Source: JAAXHF01 sp965242605
GTDB taxonomy: Bacteria > Desulfobacterota > Binatia > Bin18
Reading direction: 5' to 3'
Length of the DNA stretch: 64,000 nt
NCBI GenBank assembly: GCA_965242605.1
Contig: CBDESS010000002.1
Span: 310,001-374,000, forward strand
Within the stretch, counting starts at the first letter, position 1. The number at the start of each line of letters is the position of its first letter. The notes under the pieces were generated by a model. The model did no database searches and was not told the origin of the DNA. It saw only the letters and a program-made list of their open reading frames with translations. The translations under genes were made by a program, and so were the position numbers. Positions 8,352 through 16,455 of this stretch are shown piece after piece.

Positions 8352-9436
8352 CCGACACCCCGGCCGAGCCGCTGCCGCTGATCTCGCTGACCACCGACAC
8401 CGCCCCGGTGCTGGACCAGCACTGCTTTGACCAAGCCAGCCTTGAGCGCTTTATGGGCCGTCAGCTGGCCGACTTCAACCCGCCCATGCAGGTCGGCCAG
8501 ATTCGGGGCGGCATGTCCAACCCGACCTTTGTGCTGACCGACGCGGCCGGCCGGCGCTATGTGTTGCGCAAAAAGCCGCCGGGCAAGCTGCTGCCCTCGG
8601 CCCATGCGGTGGACCGCGAGTTTCGGGTCATCTCGGCCTTGCGGAACACCGTTGTGCCGGTGGCCAAGCCGTATGTGCTGTGTCAGGATCCATCGGTGAT
8701 TGGTACGGATTTCTACCTGATGGATTTTATTGACGGGCGGGTGTTGCGCGGCTATGAGCTGGGCGATATGCCGCCGGCCGAGCGGAGGCGTGTCTACGCG
8801 GCAATGGTTGAGGCCATCGCCAGCCTGCACAGGGTGGATTTTCGGGCGGTCGGTCTGGAGGAGTACGGGCGGGTTGACGGCTATATGGCCCGCCAGGTCA
8901 GCCGCTGGACCAAGCAGTACGCGGCCAGCAAGACCGAACGCATCCCTGAGATGGAACGGCTCATGGCTTGGCTGCCCGAGCATTTGCCGGCCGATGACCA
9001 GACCACCATTTCCCACGGTGACTTTCGGCTGGAGAACCTGATTTTTCATCCGACCGAACCGCGCGTGCTGGCGGTGGTGGACTGGGAGCTCAGCACGCTT
9101 GGCGCGCCGTTTGCCGACTTGGCCCATAACTGTCTGCCCTACCATGTACCGGATGAGAGCCGGGGCGATATCACCCGGCTCGACTACGCCGACTATGGGA
9201 TTCCGTCTGAGGCCGACTATGTGGCCCGCTACTGTGAGCTGACCGGCCGCGACCGGATTCCACACTGGACCTTCTACATTGTGTTTGCCCTGTTCCGTAT
9301 TGGGGCGATCATCCAGGGGGTGTACAAGCGTGGGCTTGACGGTAACGCCAGCTCGCCCCAGGCCCTCAGCTATAAAGAGCAGTGCCGGCAGATGGCAGGC
9401 GCCGCCTGGGGGCTAGTCCAGCGGGGCCTTGAGTAG
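8348..9436 (+). CDS. APH-type phosphotransferase family protein (intact paralogue)
   Basis: A 362-residue paralogue of the preceding gene. The kinase-like motifs are YVLRKKPPG, the catalytic loop ISHGDFRLENLIFH and AVVDWELSTLG. Homologues are often linked to acyl-CoA dehydrogenases and may phosphorylate 4-hydroxyacyl-CoA or other small molecules; the substrate here is unknown. The C-terminal helix (NASSPQALSYKEQCRQMAG) is what the upstream copy has lost. A GGAGAG lies just before the ATG. Its 3' end overlaps the convergent exported-protein gene by 24 bases. The pair probably arose by tandem duplication and is co-transcribed. Confidence 0.88.
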   Translation: MTDTPAEPLPLISLTTDTAPVLDQHCFDQASLERFMGRQLADFNPPMQVGQIRGGMSNPTFVLTDAAGRRYVLRKKPPGKLLPSAHAVDREFRVISALRNTVVPVAKPYVLCQDPSVIGTDFYLMDFIDGRVLRGYELGDMPPAERRRVYAAMVEAIASLHRVDFRAVGLEEYGRVDGYMARQVSRWTKQYAASKTERIPEMERLMAWLPEHLPADDQTTISHGDFRLENLIFHPTEPRVLAVVDWELSTLGAPFADLAHNCLPYHVPDESRGDITRLDYADYGIPSEADYVARYCELTGRDRIPHWTFYIVFALFRIGAIIQGVYKRGLDGNASSPQALSYKEQCRQMAGAAWGLVQRGLE

Positions 9437-10627
9437 CCGTGCGGTCACCCGGGGCGGGGAGAGAAAGAGGTTGGCGGCTTTCTGAAGTGTGTCCGGGTCG
9501 GCGCTGTCGAGCAGCAGGCCGAACACCGACAGGCGGTGCGAGCCGCTCTCCAGCCGCCCGATTTCAGAGAACTGAAAGCCGAAGTGGGGCTGAGGGCCGC
9601 CGTAATAGGCACGCTGCTCAAGCTTGGCCAAGCCGTCCTCAAGCCGGGGGATGAGGACAAGCGTGGGACCGCTCGGCATGCGCAGGGCCGCCCAGCGGTC
9701 CGGGCGGTTGTCCGGGGCTGCCGGAGGCCCAGAGCCATTCGGCAGCGGATGCGCCCCGCGCCGGTCCAGAAAATCAAAATAGGTCGTAAACTCCCCCTCG
9801 GCCAGGACAAGCCGGGGCGGGATTTTCAGCTTGACCAGGGCGCTGCCCTCGACAAAGTCGCGGTAGAAAATCAGGTTGACCCGGCCAGAGGTACGCAGGC
9901 CAAACGGCAGCGGTACCCAATAGCGGGCCTGGCGGATGACCCGGACCGGGCCGGGCCGGTAGCCGCGCAGGCTGCTGCGCAGCTCGGCCTCGGTGCGCCG
10001 GAAGCGCAGCAGGCCACCAAGCAGGCGGACCACGGCGTCGGCTTTTATCCCGGCGATGGTGTTGGTACCAGGGTCGCCCAGCCGCTCAACCGGGGCAAAA
10101 TGGGTGGGCAGCGGCGCGCCAAAGGCCAGGGCGTAGCGTTCGGCATACACCCGGTCGGTAGCCGGGTCGTAGCGAGCATAGGGCTGGGCGTGTGGGGCCG
10201 GCGTCGGGGGAAAAACGCCGACATAGACAAAGCCCATCCGGCGGGGCTGCTCTCCAATCTGGACCTCGGCCCAGCTCTCGGCCCAGTCGGGCAGGGCGGT
10301 CGGGTCGCCACGCTGGCCGAGGTCACGGTTCATCACCACAATGGCGTCGTTGGCGTCAAAGACCTCGGCGGGGCTGTCGTGCTTGGCTTTGGGGCCGTGG
10401 CTCATAATCCAGCGTTCTCGATGGTCGCGCTCATCGACCTGAAACGGAATCGGGCCGGGGGTGTGGCCGTGGAAGGCGTAGACCCGAAAGGCGGCCAGGG
10501 GCCGGTTGTGGAAAAAGGGGGCGAGGTGGCCCTCAATGAGGCTCGCGCCAGGTGGTGGGGAGGAAAAGCTGGGGGCGGCCGGCAGGAGCAGGCAGGCGAC
10601 GAGCAGGTGGAGAGCGAGGGGGTTCAC
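9413..10627 (-). CDS. Exported protein of unknown function
   Basis: A 404-residue protein with an N-terminal signal peptide (hydrophobic core LALHLLVACLLLPAAPSF, likely cleavage near residue 22). The mature part is beta-rich and lacks further membrane segments. Visible stretches include PIPFQVDERD and a DANDAIVVMNRDLG segment that resembles calcium-binding loops, but I do not recognise the family with certainty. It is probably periplasmic or secreted. It converges on the phosphotransferase gene with a 24-base overlap and lies downstream of the GIY-YIG pseudogene on the same strand. Confidence 0.7.
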   Translation of the reverse strand: MNPLALHLLVACLLLPAAPSFSSPPPGASLIEGHLAPFFHNRPLAAFRVYAFHGHTPGPIPFQVDERDHRERWIMSHGPKAKHDSPAEVFDANDAIVVMNRDLGQRGDPTALPDWAESWAEVQIGEQPRRMGFVYVGVFPPTPAPHAQPYARYDPATDRVYAERYALAFGAPLPTHFAPVERLGDPGTNTIAGIKADAVVRLLGGLLRFRRTEAELRSSLRGYRPGPVRVIRQARYWVPLPFGLRTSGRVNLIFYRDFVEGSALVKLKIPPRLVLAEGEFTTYFDFLDRRGAHPLPNGSGPPAAPDNRPDRWAALRMPSGPTLVLIPRLEDGLAKLEQRAYYGGPQPHFGFQFSEIGRLESGSHRLSVFGLLLDSADPDTLQKAANLFLSPPRVTARLLKAPLD

Positions 10628-10814
10628 AGTGCGTGTCCTGGTGAGGGCCGGGGTGAAATGTGCTCAGGTCCGGCAGCAATCCACGAGGCGCTATGCTGAA
10701 GCATTGGATAGTGGGTCGGTGAGGAGAACGAACTGGGCGCAAATGGCTGACAAGCCGGGGTGTCGGATGACGCCTCCGGCTGATCCGAGCTGCGCATCGC
10801 TGCGGAACGGCTGG

Positions 10815-11575
10815 CTAGCGTGGTCTGTATGTTTCGTTGTATATGTCTCTGAGCAAATGTCCGTTGTAAGTCCAGTATCTCTTGGGATGTGGCGCTGTTC
10901 CTGAGGGGAGATCTCGAAGCTGGCGTGTGATTGCTGAGAATGCGTTTGCTGAGGCCGCGGAACATATTTGAGGGGAGATCTCGAAGCTGGCGTGTGATTG
11001 CTGAGAATGCGTTTGCTGAGGCCGCGGAACATATTTGAGGGGAGATCTCGAAGCTGGCGTGTGATTGCTGAGAGCGAGAGTACTTCTCCCTGATATTTGA
11101 CTTGGTTGTTGATGGTGACTTCGACGTATTCGTCAGCCTCGGTGAACCTGAGTTCCGCTCCAAGGGGGATGCCCATCTCGGTAAAATCCAGGTTTGGCCG
11201 CCGAGCCTTGATCTTCTCTGCTCCTCTCTGAGCACCTTCATCTATTTTGTGGGCTTCTTCCTGTATCTCCGGTGTGACGTTTTCCCCTATGAGCTGGAGA
11301 ATGACGCTCGCCTGCCCAGGTTCAATGTCGAAGAACTCACGTTTGGGATTGATGCGGTTCGGCTCAAATGCCTAGTGCAAGGCGTGTTCCACGGCACCGG
11401 CGTCTTCCACCCTGGCGGCGTATTCACACTCGAACGGGAGGGGAAGGCCGGTGGAGTAGAGTTGTGTCAGTCTATCGTGTACTGAGGTTCGGGAGGTTTT
11501 CCCGATTTTTACCAGCCCGGGCATGGCCGGGTTGGTCAGAATATAGACGATCCCCTCGCGGCTGTTTTCGTCCAT
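10815..11575 (-). pseudogene. GIY-YIG (MUG113/T5orf172-type) protein, broken twice
   Basis: From an ATG at 11575 (GGAGGGG upstream) the frame reads MDENSREGIVYILTNPAMPG, with GLVKIGKTSR and RLTQLYSTGLPLPFECEYA. This is the GIY-YIG-like nuclease domain of the T5orf172/MUG113 family. The frame meets an amber stop at 11372-11374 inside the conserved ALH-AFEPNRINPKREFF segment, then continues open through the expected C-terminal domain (EMGIPLGAELRFTEAD, GEVLSLSAITRQL). There a 67-bp tandem repeat shifts the frame. Skipping the repeat gives a family-like ending, RYWTYNGHLLRDIYNETY, and a stop at 10815-10817. Thus the ancestral gene, about 210 codons, carries a nonsense codon and a repeat expansion. 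Confidence 0.85.
10903..11073 (-). repeat. 67-bp tandem repeat, about 2.5 copies
   Basis: Two identical 67-bp units (10903-10969, 10970-11036) are followed by the first 37 bases of a third (11037-11073). Each unit is a 37-bp part that matches the ancestral GIY-YIG coding sequence plus a 30-bp part foreign to it. The two 30-bp parts are identical. The added 134 bases change the reading frame of the host gene. Confidence 0.95.
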
Positions 11576-11600
11576 GCCTGTCCCCTCCTGCATAGGCTTT

Positions 11601-12353
11601 TTACCGGAACAGGTCGGCTTCGGCGGGACGGATCAAGACCTGTCCGCTGCCTTCGGCCGGGATGTATTTGTAGCCACGGATGATGACGGCCGGGACCGCG
11701 GCGTTCTTTTCCATCAACAGGCCGGCCGCGCAAGCGAGTTCGTCGGCCACCGAGATGATGGTGTGGTGCAACTCCCGGCCCTGGAGGTCGTGGCCGCCGC
11801 GCAGGTCAAGCAGCCCTTCGAAGCCTGAGACGCCGAGGGCAAACTCGACGAGGCCGTCACGCCACGGACGCCCAAAGGTGTCGGTGATGACAATCCCGAT
11901 GGAGAGGTGGCGGCGTGCCTGGATAGCCAGGCGTATGTTTCTGGCCGAGCGGTCGGGGTCTTCGGGCAGGACGATGACGATATCGTCGCCGAGGGTGTTG
12001 GAGGCGTCAACGCCGGAGTTGGCGCACACCCAGCCCGGCTTGGTCTCGGTGATGATGACGCCGTTTTTCATCATGACGATGCGTTGGCTCTGTTGCAGTA
12101 CGACCTCGACGATGCGTGGGTCTTTGTCCCACTGCTGGGCGATCTGGTGGGCAAAGGGCGAGGGGGTGACGGTCTTGAGGTCAACCACCGCGCCCTCGGC
12201 CTTGGAAACAATTTTCTGACACATGACCAGAATATCGCCGTCTTTGAGGCCGACCTTGGCGCGGTCAATGGATTCAAGCAGGAGCGAGACGAGCTCGTCG
12301 CCGGGCTGAATCTGGGGGAGGTCGGGGATGGGGATGAGGGCGATGGCACTCAT
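11601..12353 (-). CDS. cofE: F420-0:gamma-glutamyl ligase CofE
   Basis: A 250-residue CofE. The enzyme adds glutamates to F420-0 using GTP and a divalent metal, giving the mature redox coenzyme F420. Family features are visible: GDILVMCQKIVSKAEG near residue 40, GWVCANSGVDASN, ITDTFGRPWRDG (metal/GTP region) and GFEGLLDLRGGHDLQGREL. Its length matches stand-alone CofE, without the C-terminal FMN-reductase domain of actinobacterial FbiB. It is the last of four F420 genes, 30 bases after cofD. Upstream AAGGATT is a plausible ribosome site. Confidence 0.95.
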   Translation of the reverse strand: MSAIALIPIPDLPQIQPGDELVSLLLESIDRAKVGLKDGDILVMCQKIVSKAEGAVVDLKTVTPSPFAHQIAQQWDKDPRIVEVVLQQSQRIVMMKNGVIITETKPGWVCANSGVDASNTLGDDIVIVLPEDPDRSARNIRLAIQARRHLSIGIVITDTFGRPWRDGLVEFALGVSGFEGLLDLRGGHDLQGRELHHTIISVADELACAAGLLMEKNAAVPAVIIRGYKYIPAEGSGQVLIRPAEADLFR

Positions 12354-12383
12354 GGATAATCCTTCAAAAAGCCTGGGCTCTGG

Positions 12384-13331
12384 TCAGGCGGATGCTAGTG
12401 CAATGACCGTTCGGGCCAGGGCAACTGAGGTGTCCATATCGGTCATAACCGTGTCGGTCACGCGGACTGTCAGCCCTTGGGCTTCGAGTCTGGCCTGTTG
12501 GGCCGCGTCGTGGGCATCAATCACAAAAGCGTCCAGAAAGTCGGCGTACAGGCCGGCCACCCCAGCCGCTGAGGCTTCAATGCCCAGGCCGTTGAGCATG
12601 CGGTCGGCCGGCCCCTTAATCGGCTTGCCGGCCACGAGCGGGCTGACGCCAACGACCGCCGCGGGGGTCTGGTGCAGGGCGTCGCGGACACCCGGCAGGC
12701 CAAGAATCGGCCCGATGCTGACAATCGGATTGCTGGGGGGAAGAATCACCATGTCCGCGGACCGGATAGCCTCACACACGCCCGGGGCTGGGCGCGCGTT
12801 GGCCAGCCCGCTCAGTTCAACCCGCCCGACCCGGCCCTGGCCGCCGCCTTTGACAAAATACTCCTGAAACGGCAGGGCACCAGCTTCGGTGTGGACGACC
12901 GTGCGGACCGGGTCGTTGCTCATCGGCAGGACGGTGGCGCGTATCCTCCAGGCTCGGGCAAGGGCAGCGGTGACTTGGGTCAGGGTCCGGCCCTGTCTGA
13001 GCTGCTGGGTGCGGAACAGGTGGGTCGCCAAGTCGGCATCGCCCAGACCGAACCAAGTCTCGGGATAATAGCGTTGCAGGGCCGCAAGACAGCGGAAGCT
13101 CTCGTCTGGTAGACCCCAGCCTTTGGCGTGATCGACGGCATCGGCCAGCGTGTAGATAATGGTGTCAAGGTCGGGGGAGATGCACAGGCCGAAGAATTCG
13201 TCGTCGTCGCCGGTGTTCACCACTATGCACAGCCTAGCTGGATCGATGACGCGCACGAGGCCGCATAGAAAGCGGGCGGCCCCCACCCCTCCGGCAAGGG
13301 CGGTAATGGCGAGGTCGTCACAGTCCGCCAT
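12384..13331 (-). CDS. cofD: 2-phospho-L-lactate (or phosphoenolpyruvate) transferase CofD
   Basis: A 315-residue CofD. It transfers the phospholactyl or phosphoenolpyruvyl moiety from its GDP-activated form to the deazaflavin FO, producing F420-0 or its dehydro form. The N-terminus has ALAGGVGAARFLCGL and the NTGDDDEFFGLCISPDLDT motif, which binds substrate in this family. GYQ- and PPSNPIVSIGPIL-type segments follow. Only two bases separate its ATG from the cofH stop, so the genes are coupled. The cofC-type guanylyltransferase that supplies its substrate is not in the window. Confidence 0.95.
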   Translation of the reverse strand: MADCDDLAITALAGGVGAARFLCGLVRVIDPARLCIVVNTGDDDEFFGLCISPDLDTIIYTLADAVDHAKGWGLPDESFRCLAALQRYYPETWFGLGDADLATHLFRTQQLRQGRTLTQVTAALARAWRIRATVLPMSNDPVRTVVHTEAGALPFQEYFVKGGGQGRVGRVELSGLANARPAPGVCEAIRSADMVILPPSNPIVSIGPILGLPGVRDALHQTPAAVVGVSPLVAGKPIKGPADRMLNGLGIEASAAGVAGLYADFLDAFVIDAHDAAQQARLEAQGLTVRVTDTVMTDMDTSVALARTVIALASA

Positions 13332-13333
13332 GT

Positions 13334-14620
13334 TCAGTGAGCCACCGCCCGTTTCTCGCGTTCGAAGGGGTGTACATAGCGGAACTGCTCTGAGGCGGTC
13401 AGTTTGCGGTAGGAACCGAAGTGTTCGTCTGGATTTTCGACCATGTCGAGCGGGCTGAGCTCTTCGTCCTGGCCGTTGAAGACTGTCCGCAGTGTATAGG
13501 TGGTGCTACGCTCGGCCGGGGTGCGGCCAAGGTCACGGATCAGACGGCGGAGTTCTTTGGGTAGGACGAGTTGTCCGTACTGGGCCCCGGCAGAGGTGGA
13601 AATACTCTCGTTGATGAGCGTCCCGCCGAGGTCGTTGGCCCCTACATTCAGCAGATACTGGGCCAGCTTTGGGCCCTCTTTGACCCACGAGGACTGGATG
13701 TTCCGAAATGTCGGGCCGAGCATCAGCCGGGCGATGGCGTGCATCTTGATGACTTCTGTGCCGGTTGCCCCCTGACGCATGTTTTTTACGAGTTTGCGTT
13801 GGTACATGGGCGCTTCCTGGTGAATCAGGGACAGGGGAACGAACTCGGTAAAGCCGCCGGTGTCCTTCTGGATGTCACGCAGCAGATTCATATGCCTGAC
13901 CCAGTGGAGCGGGGTCTCGATGTGGCCGTACATGATCGTTGAGGTGGTCGGAATGCCGAGGCTGTGGGCGGAGGTGATGACCTCAATCCACTGTTGGGTG
14001 GTGATGCGGCCCGGGGCAATCCGGTCGCGGATGTCCTGGTCAAGAATTTCGGCTGAGGTGCCGGGCAGGGTATCAAGGCCGGCGTCTTTGAGGGCGGCTA
14101 GATAGTCGGGAATGGAGACTGCCGCCCGGGTGGCACCGTACAAGACCTCTTCGGGCGAGAAGGCGTGAATATGCAGGTTTGGGAGAGCCTTTTTGACCGC
14201 TCGGGTCAGGTCGATATACAGGCTGCCGTTCATCTTGGGCGGCAGACCGGCCTGCATACAGACCTCGGTGGCCCCCATGTCAACGGCCTCTTGGGCCCGC
14301 CGGATAATTTCCTGCTCGGGCAGAAAATAGCCCTCTTCTTCTCGATACTCGCGGCTGAAAGCGCAGAAGGTGCAGTGTTTTATGCAGACATTGGTGAAGT
14401 TGATATTCCGGTTGACGACATAGGTCACTACCTCGCCGACCTGACGCCGGCGCATCTCGTCGGCGGCCAGGCACACGGCTTGGAGCTCAAGCCCATTCGT
14501 CTCGCACAAGCGCAGCCCTTCCTGCCAGGACACTTCGTGTCCCTCCAAGGCCCGGTGCAGAATAGTGCTGACCTGGGGGTCACTGTGTTCGAGAAGATTC
14601 TCAAGACCGTTGGTTGCCAT
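13334..14620 (-). CDS. cofH: FO synthase subunit 2 CofH (radical SAM)
   Basis: A 428-residue radical-SAM enzyme that joins tyrosine to the ribitylaminouracil precursor in the first half of FO (deazaflavin) synthesis. The [4Fe-4S] cluster motif is CIKHCTFC near residue 80, spacing Cx3Cx2C, preceded by VVNRNINFTNV, which is diagnostic for CofH-like enzymes. HIHAFSPEEV and GTSAEILDQDIRD are further family stretches. Length is usual for a separate CofH. It lies 77 bases after cofG and directly before cofD. Confidence 0.95.
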   Translation of the reverse strand: MATNGLENLLEHSDPQVSTILHRALEGHEVSWQEGLRLCETNGLELQAVCLAADEMRRRQVGEVVTYVVNRNINFTNVCIKHCTFCAFSREYREEEGYFLPEQEIIRRAQEAVDMGATEVCMQAGLPPKMNGSLYIDLTRAVKKALPNLHIHAFSPEEVLYGATRAAVSIPDYLAALKDAGLDTLPGTSAEILDQDIRDRIAPGRITTQQWIEVITSAHSLGIPTTSTIMYGHIETPLHWVRHMNLLRDIQKDTGGFTEFVPLSLIHQEAPMYQRKLVKNMRQGATGTEVIKMHAIARLMLGPTFRNIQSSWVKEGPKLAQYLLNVGANDLGGTLINESISTSAGAQYGQLVLPKELRRLIRDLGRTPAERSTTYTLRTVFNGQDEELSPLDMVENPDEHFGSYRKLTASEQFRYVHPFEREKRAVAH

Positions 14621-14697
14621 AGCAGGTCTCCTTATTGGGGAGCGGAGAGAGTCAATACTTCAGACCGACCGAAACGAGGATGAAGAGCACGGCCTGC

Positions 14698-15879
14698 TCA
14701 GGCGATGAGCTGGGCCTGCAACTCCTCGGTCCGCGGCCGCAGGGCCGGCAGCAGAAAGCCGGGCCGGTCAATATACTCCTGGTAAATGGCCAGCCGTTCA
14801 CGCAGCCTGAACCCCTCCTCCCGACAGGTCTGGGCCAGGGTGTCCAGATGCGGCCAAGCCGCTTCCGGGTTGACATAGTCTTTGGTGACTGGCGAAATGC
14901 CCCCCCAGTCGTTAATGCCGGCCCGCAGGAGGAGGCGGTGATCGGCCGGGTTCAGGTTGGGTGGGGCTTGGACATTCATCTGGCCGCCGAGCAGCAGCCG
15001 GGTGACGGCCACCGTTCTGGCCACTTCCAGGCTCTCCGGCTCGGGAGCGTCGGCCATGCGGGTGTCGGGTTTGGCCCGAAAGTTCTGGATGATGACCTCT
15101 TGGATGTGTCCGTATTCCTGGTGGATGTCCCGGATGGCCAGCAGACTATCGACCACTTCTTGGCGCGTCTCTCCGATGCCGATCAGAATTCCGGTTGTAA
15201 AGGGAATCTCCAACTCGCCGGCTTCACGGATCATCTTGACCCGAACTGCCGGCTCTTTGTCTGGGGCCGAAAAATGGGCCAAGCCGCGTTGGCAGAGCCG
15301 AGGGCTGATATTTTCCAGCATCAAGCCCAAGCTCACATTCACATCTTTGAGTTGTTGCATCTCGTCGTAGCTCAGGACGCCGGCGTTGGTGTGGGGCAGG
15401 ATGCCGTAGGACAGGGCGATCTGGCACGCTTCGTAGACGTATTCTGTTGTCGTCCGGTGGCCTAAATCGGTCAGCGTTGTGCGGTACGCGCGGGAGACCA
15501 GTTCGGGCTTGTCGCCCAGGCACATCAGGGCTTCTTTGCAGCCCTGAACTTGACCTCTGGCGAGCCACTGGCGGAGGTCGTTGCGGGTCATGGTCCAGGC
15601 TGCGGGATCGCGTGGGTCCTTGCGAAAGGTGCAGTACGAGCACCGGTCTCGGCACAGGTTGGTGACCGGCAGAAAGAGCTTGCGTGAATAGGTGACGGTC
15701 CGCCCTTTGTGGCGGTCGCGCAGACCGCCCGCGGCTGCCAGTAAGGCCGGGAAATCCTCGTCCGTGCAGTGGATGAGGCGATAGCCCTGGGCGGCGGTGA
15801 GTTGCAGACCTTCATCTGCGCGGGCGAGGAGCTGATCAAAGCTCAAAGAAACGTGTTCGGAAACGGGTTTAGGCAGCAT
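14698..15879 (-). CDS. cofG: FO synthase subunit 1 CofG (radical SAM)
   Basis: A 393-residue radical-SAM enzyme that completes 7,8-didemethyl-8-hydroxy-5-deazariboflavin (FO) from the CofH product. The cluster motif CRDRCSYCTF (Cx3Cx2C) lies near residue 76, preceded by YSRKLFLPVTNL. NLNPADHRLLLRAGINDWGGISPVT is a CofG hallmark near the C-terminus; the underlying residues are visible although only part is quoted in family alignments. It is the first gene of the block, so the promoter should lie in 15880-15994. Separate cofG and cofH contrast with the fused fbiC of actinobacteria. Confidence 0.95.
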   Translation of the reverse strand: MLPKPVSEHVSLSFDQLLARADEGLQLTAAQGYRLIHCTDEDFPALLAAAGGLRDRHKGRTVTYSRKLFLPVTNLCRDRCSYCTFRKDPRDPAAWTMTRNDLRQWLARGQVQGCKEALMCLGDKPELVSRAYRTTLTDLGHRTTTEYVYEACQIALSYGILPHTNAGVLSYDEMQQLKDVNVSLGLMLENISPRLCQRGLAHFSAPDKEPAVRVKMIREAGELEIPFTTGILIGIGETRQEVVDSLLAIRDIHQEYGHIQEVIIQNFRAKPDTRMADAPEPESLEVARTVAVTRLLLGGQMNVQAPPNLNPADHRLLLRAGINDWGGISPVTKDYVNPEAAWPHLDTLAQTCREEGFRLRERLAIYQEYIDRPGFLLPALRPRTEELQAQLIA

Positions 15880-15994
15880 ACGACTCCCATTGACTAAAGC
15901 GAGAAGGTAGTCAAGGCGGGCCGGAATGTCAACCGTTGTGTGGCGATTTTCTCACTTTTCTGTGATATCACCTGTCGGCCGGCTTTTGAGCGCT

Positions 15995-16363
15995 TCAGCG
16001 CGTGTGTAGGGGGCGCGTCGCCGCTGCCCCGGACAGCCGGCGGTGGAGACGAACAAGGCCGACCGCCGTACACACCACGCCAAGGTTGAGCATCAGCCAG
16101 CCGCTACCCAGCACGACATGGTAGAAGTCCAGCTTGGCCTGGGCGATCTCCCAGCGTTCGAGGGCTTCGCTGGGGATATAGCGCTGAGCGCCACGAAAGA
16201 CCTGGGCGGTTGCCGCTTTGCCCTGCGGAGTCGTAGCCGCCAGAACTGCCCGGTACTCGTTCACCTTTGTCAGAGAGGTGACCGCGTTGCCTAAACCCAG
16301 CACCAGGAAGACCAGACCGGCAATGAACAGGTAGTTTCGGGCCAGCAATTGCGCTATGCTCAT
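15995..16363 (-). CDS. Small membrane protein, unknown
   Basis: A 122-residue protein with two clear transmembrane segments (about residues 11-31, LFIAGLVFLVLGLGNAVTSL, and 84-106, VVLGSGWLMLNLGVVCTAVGLV) separated by a polar stretch of some 50 residues. No catalytic motif is visible and I do not recognise the family. It is upstream of cofG on the same strand, 115 bases away, and could share a promoter, but no functional link is evident. Confidence 0.6.
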   Translation of the reverse strand: MSIAQLLARNYLFIAGLVFLVLGLGNAVTSLTKVNEYRAVLAATTPQGKAATAQVFRGAQRYIPSEALERWEIAQAKLDFYHVVLGSGWLMLNLGVVCTAVGLVRLHRRLSGAAATRPLHTR

Positions 16364-16455
16364 ACAGGACCCCCACGCCCAAGCCCCTAGCAGTCTGAAG
16401 GGGGGAGCGTCAAGGCTTCCAATTATTTTTCGCGGTGTGGGAAAGGAAGGCGAGC

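Noticed and set aside
10903..11073. CRISPR-like pattern of 37-bp repeats with 30-bp spacers
   Set aside because: The two spacers are identical, there are only two and a half units, no cas genes lie nearby and the repeat matches coding sequence of the host gene. It is a tandem duplication.
10624..11241. A 205-residue minus-strand protein spanning the tandem repeat
   Set aside because: It lies in a different frame from the GIY-YIG homologous frame; the long open frame arises from the repeat and low stop density.
11372..11374. Amber codon as pyrrolysine or a reassigned sense codon
   Set aside because: TAG is used as a normal stop elsewhere in the window (for example after apt and transglutaminase), no pyl genes are seen, and the same gene has a second lesion.
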